This document shows, in pieces, positions 5,653 to 7,743 of a stretch of 7,743 bases of DNA. The translations under genes were made by a program, and so were the position numbers. Location of the stretch: NCBI GenBank assembly GCA_021778875.1, contig JAJYBT010000087.1, forward strand, positions 1 through 7,743, written 5' to 3'. This stretch comes from Acidobacteriota bacterium (GTDB lineage: Bacteria; Acidobacteriota; Terriglobia; Terriglobales; Acidobacteriaceae). Numbering within the stretch: position 1 is the first letter of the stretch; each line of letters starts with the position of its first letter. The notes under the pieces were generated by a model. It did not search any database. It had not been told where the DNA came from and saw only the letters and a list, made by a program, of their open reading frames with translations.

Positions 5653-5683
5653 TTAAAATCAGCCCGGCCTTCAGGCCTGCGCT
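5653..5683 (-). terminator. Hairpin after the outer-membrane-type gene, possible terminator
   Basis: Starting at the stop codon of the preceding gene, the minus strand folds as AGC-GC(A)GGCC, loop TGAA, GGCCGG-GCT, with one mismatch and one bulge, followed by GATTTTAA. The GC-rich stem and short T-run fit a weak intrinsic terminator. The GGCCTGAAGGCC core also resembles REP-like hairpins found between genes. Confidence 0.45.
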
Positions 5684-6755
5684 AATGGGCGTGCCTGGCG
5701 CCGTAGTCGAAGGTAAACGTCATGAGGTAGCTATTGCTATGAGTGCCAAAGATATTTCCGGTGCGTCCCCGGCCCATGTTGTTGACATAGGCGGTGTCCA
5801 GCTTGAGTCGTTTGTACTTGAGCGATAGCCCGGCCGTGGGAGAGGTTTCGTCCAGGCCGAAACGCAGGGCCAGGTGCTTGTCCGGCAGATCCTGCTCGAA
5901 TCCGAGATTGGGATGATAGAAGTGACCGTGCGTCGCCGCCTGCGCATTACTGCGAATGAGGCTGGTGCCGCCCATATCCACCCATGCACCTTTCCACGGC
6001 GCGATGGAAGTGCCCAGCCGGAACTCCGTGCTGCGAATTTCGCCATGCGTGGTACCCGCGGGATCGGTTCGGTATTCCATGTCGTTATTCACCATCTCCC
6101 GCGCGCCGAACAAGAGCCTCTTGTTTGCCTGCCAGGCCAGGCCCAGCCCGCCGGAGGGGCGCCACCGGGATTCGTAGTGAATATTGTTGCCGGGGATTGC
6201 ATCGGCGATGGCGTCGAACGCGGAGGTCTCATGCGACAACAGAATGCCGACCGAAACGCCCTTTCCCAGGGGCATGGCAATCTTGCCAAAGATGCCCACG
6301 TCGGAGCCGTTGCCCGTAATCGGGATCGAATCGTGCCCGAGACCTGGAGATTGGACATTCAAATGAATGCCGTTACCGTTTTGAGCCATGGTAATGGCAT
6401 AAAAAGTAAGGCGGCGCCAGGTGGCTGGCGAGGTCATACCGCCGGCCTCGAAATGGAACTCATTCCCGTTGGTAAATTGCGTTTCGCCGTAATCGGCCAG
6501 CGCTCCGTCTGCCTCTCGCCACAACAGACCGTAGTTGCCCCAGGTGGCTCCGTCGCCGCCGAAGCCGATGGCCCGAACCCCCTTTTTAATCTGGCTGGAT
6601 GAAAACTCGCGCATCGAGATCTCCGGCGACTGGGCTCGCGCGGGATTCGAGATGCCGCCAACAATTGTCGCAATCATGACGAATGCCAGTGCAAAGAGCC
6701 ATGCACGCGCCGGCTCCTTTGCTCCTGGATGGAGCGAATACTCTTTGCTTTTCAT
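5682..6755 (-). CDS. Probable outer-membrane beta-barrel protein of unknown function
   Basis: A 357-residue protein with a long signal peptide: a charged N-region at 1-18, a hydrophobic core at 19-34 (WLFALAFVMIATIVGG) and an Ala-Arg-Ala/Gln cleavage site at 41/42. The mature part begins with a conserved-looking segment IKKGVRAIGFGGDGATWGNY. It then shows many alternating polar/hydrophobic strands (for example RRLTFYAITMA, GGLGLAWQA, LALRFGLDE, GLSLKYKRLKLDTAYV) with Gly/Asn-rich turns. The terminal strand SYLMTFTFDYGARHAH is rich in alternating aromatic/hydrophobic residues, as in barrel proteins. Together these point to an outer-membrane channel or transporter of the PorV/FadL-like shape, but no family is firmly recognised. 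It starts 88 nt after the YeeE-like gene, preceded by AGGAAG 8 nt upstream, so a shared transcript is possible. Its substrate is unknown. Confidence 0.72.
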   Translation of the reverse strand: MKSKEYSLHPGAKEPARAWLFALAFVMIATIVGGISNPARAQSPEISMREFSSSQIKKGVRAIGFGGDGATWGNYGLLWREADGALADYGETQFTNGNEFHFEAGGMTSPATWRRLTFYAITMAQNGNGIHLNVQSPGLGHDSIPITGNGSDVGIFGKIAMPLGKGVSVGILLSHETSAFDAIADAIPGNNIHYESRWRPSGGLGLAWQANKRLLFGAREMVNNDMEYRTDPAGTTHGEIRSTEFRLGTSIAPWKGAWVDMGGTSLIRSNAQAATHGHFYHPNLGFEQDLPDKHLALRFGLDETSPTAGLSLKYKRLKLDTAYVNNMGRGRTGNIFGTHSNSYLMTFTFDYGARHAH

Positions 6756-6843
6756 TTCCTGAACTTCCTGAGGCTATTGCGTGGTGATCGGCAGACCGGT
6801 GCGCTCCGCCAATGTTTGACAGTGCTATCAGGCAGCCTGAGTC

Positions 6844-7395
6844 TCAGGGCTGATGCGCGGTCCTGCGTTCGATTAGATAGAAGAGCGCGAGCGCGCCAAC
6901 CGCGAGCGCCGCAAACCACAGTGCGTCGGGAATGCCAGTAATCTCGGGCAACCGGACCCTCCCGAAAGCCCAGACGGTGAGAATGTGCGCCTTGAGCCAA
7001 TCGAAAGAAAGCGCGTAGAAAATGGCCCCTGCCACCATGCCGACAGCCCCCACGAGGGCATGCACGCTGCCCGTGGCCAGCGCCGCCAGGCCAGTGCCGG
7101 GGCAATAGCCATAGAGGACCATTCCAGTTCCAAACAGCGCCGCGCCCAGCACAACGCCCAGCATATTGGCATCCTTGACGGCATAGTGCGCATAGCCCGA
7201 ATGCACAAGAACCAGAACTCCGACGCCGCCGACGACGATCGCCGTGAACATCACCTTGAGCACAGTGAAATCGCGCAGCCTGAATTGGTCGCCGACGACA
7301 TTGCAGTCGGTCACCTTTCCGCGGTGCAGAAGCCAGCCGAAGGCGAAACCGACAGCAAGAGCAAGAAGCAGGGGAGCGGAGCCGGTAAGAGTCAT
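6844..7395 (-). CDS. YeeE/YedE-family (sulfur transport) membrane protein, second half
   Basis: A 183-residue polytopic membrane protein with about five hydrophobic segments. Two features recall the YeeE/YedE (TsuA-like) thiosulfate-permease family: HRGKVTDCNVVGDQF near residues 24-38, with C31 in the place of the first pore cysteine, and LYGYCPGTGLAALATG at 94-109, with C98. Full-length family members are about 350 residues; here the fold is split into two adjacent genes. I chose the ATG at 7395 because it overlaps the stop of the preceding gene as ATGA. An ATG four codons upstream (7407) is an alternative. The two products probably assemble into one permease in the inner membrane that takes up thiosulfate or another reduced sulfur compound. 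The exact substrate is inferred from the family. Confidence 0.8.
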   Translation of the reverse strand: MTLTGSAPLLLALAVGFAFGWLLHRGKVTDCNVVGDQFRLRDFTVLKVMFTAIVVGGVGVLVLVHSGYAHYAVKDANMLGVVLGAALFGTGMVLYGYCPGTGLAALATGSVHALVGAVGMVAGAIFYALSFDWLKAHILTVWAFGRVRLPEITGIPDALWFAALAVGALALFYLIERRTAHQP

Positions 7396-7743
7396 GCCCG
7401 GCCGCATTTCCCGGTGCCGTAGACGAGGGCTGAAATCGCCAGGCCGCTGGCAAACATGACAATCAGGAAGACCCAGCTTGAGAGCGCCAGTTGCAGGCCG
7501 CCGGAGATGGCGTGGCCGCTGGTGCAGCCGCCCGCCAGGCGCGCACCGTACATCAGGATTGCGCCGCCGAAAAAGGCCACCGCGAATCGCCTGGCCACCG
7601 AGTCGCCAAACCGCTCCCGCCAGTTACTGTGCATGGTCTCGATACGCAAGCTGCCCGTAAACAGGGCCGAGAAGAACGAGCCCAGCATCAGGCCGCCAAG
7701 AAAGACCACGCCATAGTCGACACTGAGCGGCATGGTCTTCCAG
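7392..7743 (-). CDS. YeeE/YedE-family membrane protein (partial; 5' end beyond window)
   Basis: The visible part covers 113 residues from an internal ATG at 7733 plus three more codons that stay open to the window edge (Trp-Lys-Thr). It holds GVVFLGGLMLGSFFSALFTG and the family signature ARLAGGCTSGHAISGG, whose Cys lies in the expected pore position. Hydrophobic helices follow, down to the final KCGRA. Family alignments from memory place SVDYG...GGLMLGS well inside the protein, so the true start is probably outside the window, although the ATG at 7733 could be used. Its stop overlaps the next YeeE-like gene, indicating a two-gene transporter unit. Confidence 0.78.
   Translation of the reverse strand, partial: WKTMPLSVDYGVVFLGGLMLGSFFSALFTGSLRIETMHSNWRERFGDSVARRFAVAFFGGAILMYGARLAGGCTSGHAISGGLQLALSSWVFLIVMFASGLAISALVYGTGKCGRA

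Noticed and set aside
5478..5828. Plus-strand frame with heptapeptide repeats (FERYSIQ, LERYGLQ, LERYRPQ)
   Set aside because: The heptads are an automatic result of a 21-bp DNA repeat; the frame crosses the promoter and terminator regions and the antisense of the barrel gene.

Overview
The window looks like chromosomal DNA from a GC-rich Gram-negative bacterium, most probably an acidobacterium of the Terriglobia type (Acidobacterium/Granulicella/Terriglobus-like). The basis is the style of the proteins: a zinc-finger anti-sigma factor followed by a B-box-like DUF5668 protein, an N-terminal PPYxP...QWRxYREQQKAAWRAQRDAWKAQ-type membrane protein, and a DUF4412-like secreted protein. This placement is from remembered family features, not a search. 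All convincing genes lie on the minus strand, so the window is best read from its right end to its left end.

Right end (7743 to 5682): two half-size YeeE/YedE-family membrane proteins overlap by ATGA and probably together form one sulfur-compound (thiosulfate-type) permease. The first runs off the window edge. After an 88-nt gap comes a signal-peptide-bearing protein that looks like an outer-membrane beta-barrel, ending at a hairpin that may be a terminator.

Middle (5681 to 4271): a spacer carries three 21-bp tandem repeats plus a partial fourth, then a near-consensus sigma-70 promoter, then a secreted DUF4412-like protein with a strong ribosome binding site. The next ~700 bp (4270 to 3567) hold no intact gene on the minus strand. 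They contain the upstream region of the sigma operon, with a repeated GCGGAAC heptamer and an ECF-like promoter candidate, and what looks like the decayed remains of two small plus-strand coding sequences.

Left half (3566 to 259): a tightly packed five-gene operon. It encodes an ECF sigma factor, its membrane-anchored HxxxCxxC zinc anti-sigma factor, and three membrane proteins that all share the same two-helix LiaI/LiaF-like (DUF5668) module. Junctions are a 2-nt gap, a 13-nt overlap, and two 4-nt ATGA overlaps, so the products are expected to be made together. The most likely role is an envelope-stress or envelope-homeostasis response. The last protein seems to have lost the C-terminal beta-strand (DUF4097-like) domain that I recall in relatives, and ends in an unusual Arg/Pro/Ser/Gly-rich tail. 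Left of it is a ~220-nt spacer with a GC-rich hairpin, and then the first 12 codons of another apparently secreted protein that leaves the window at position 1.

No rRNA, tRNA, CRISPR array, transposase or complete insertion sequence was seen.
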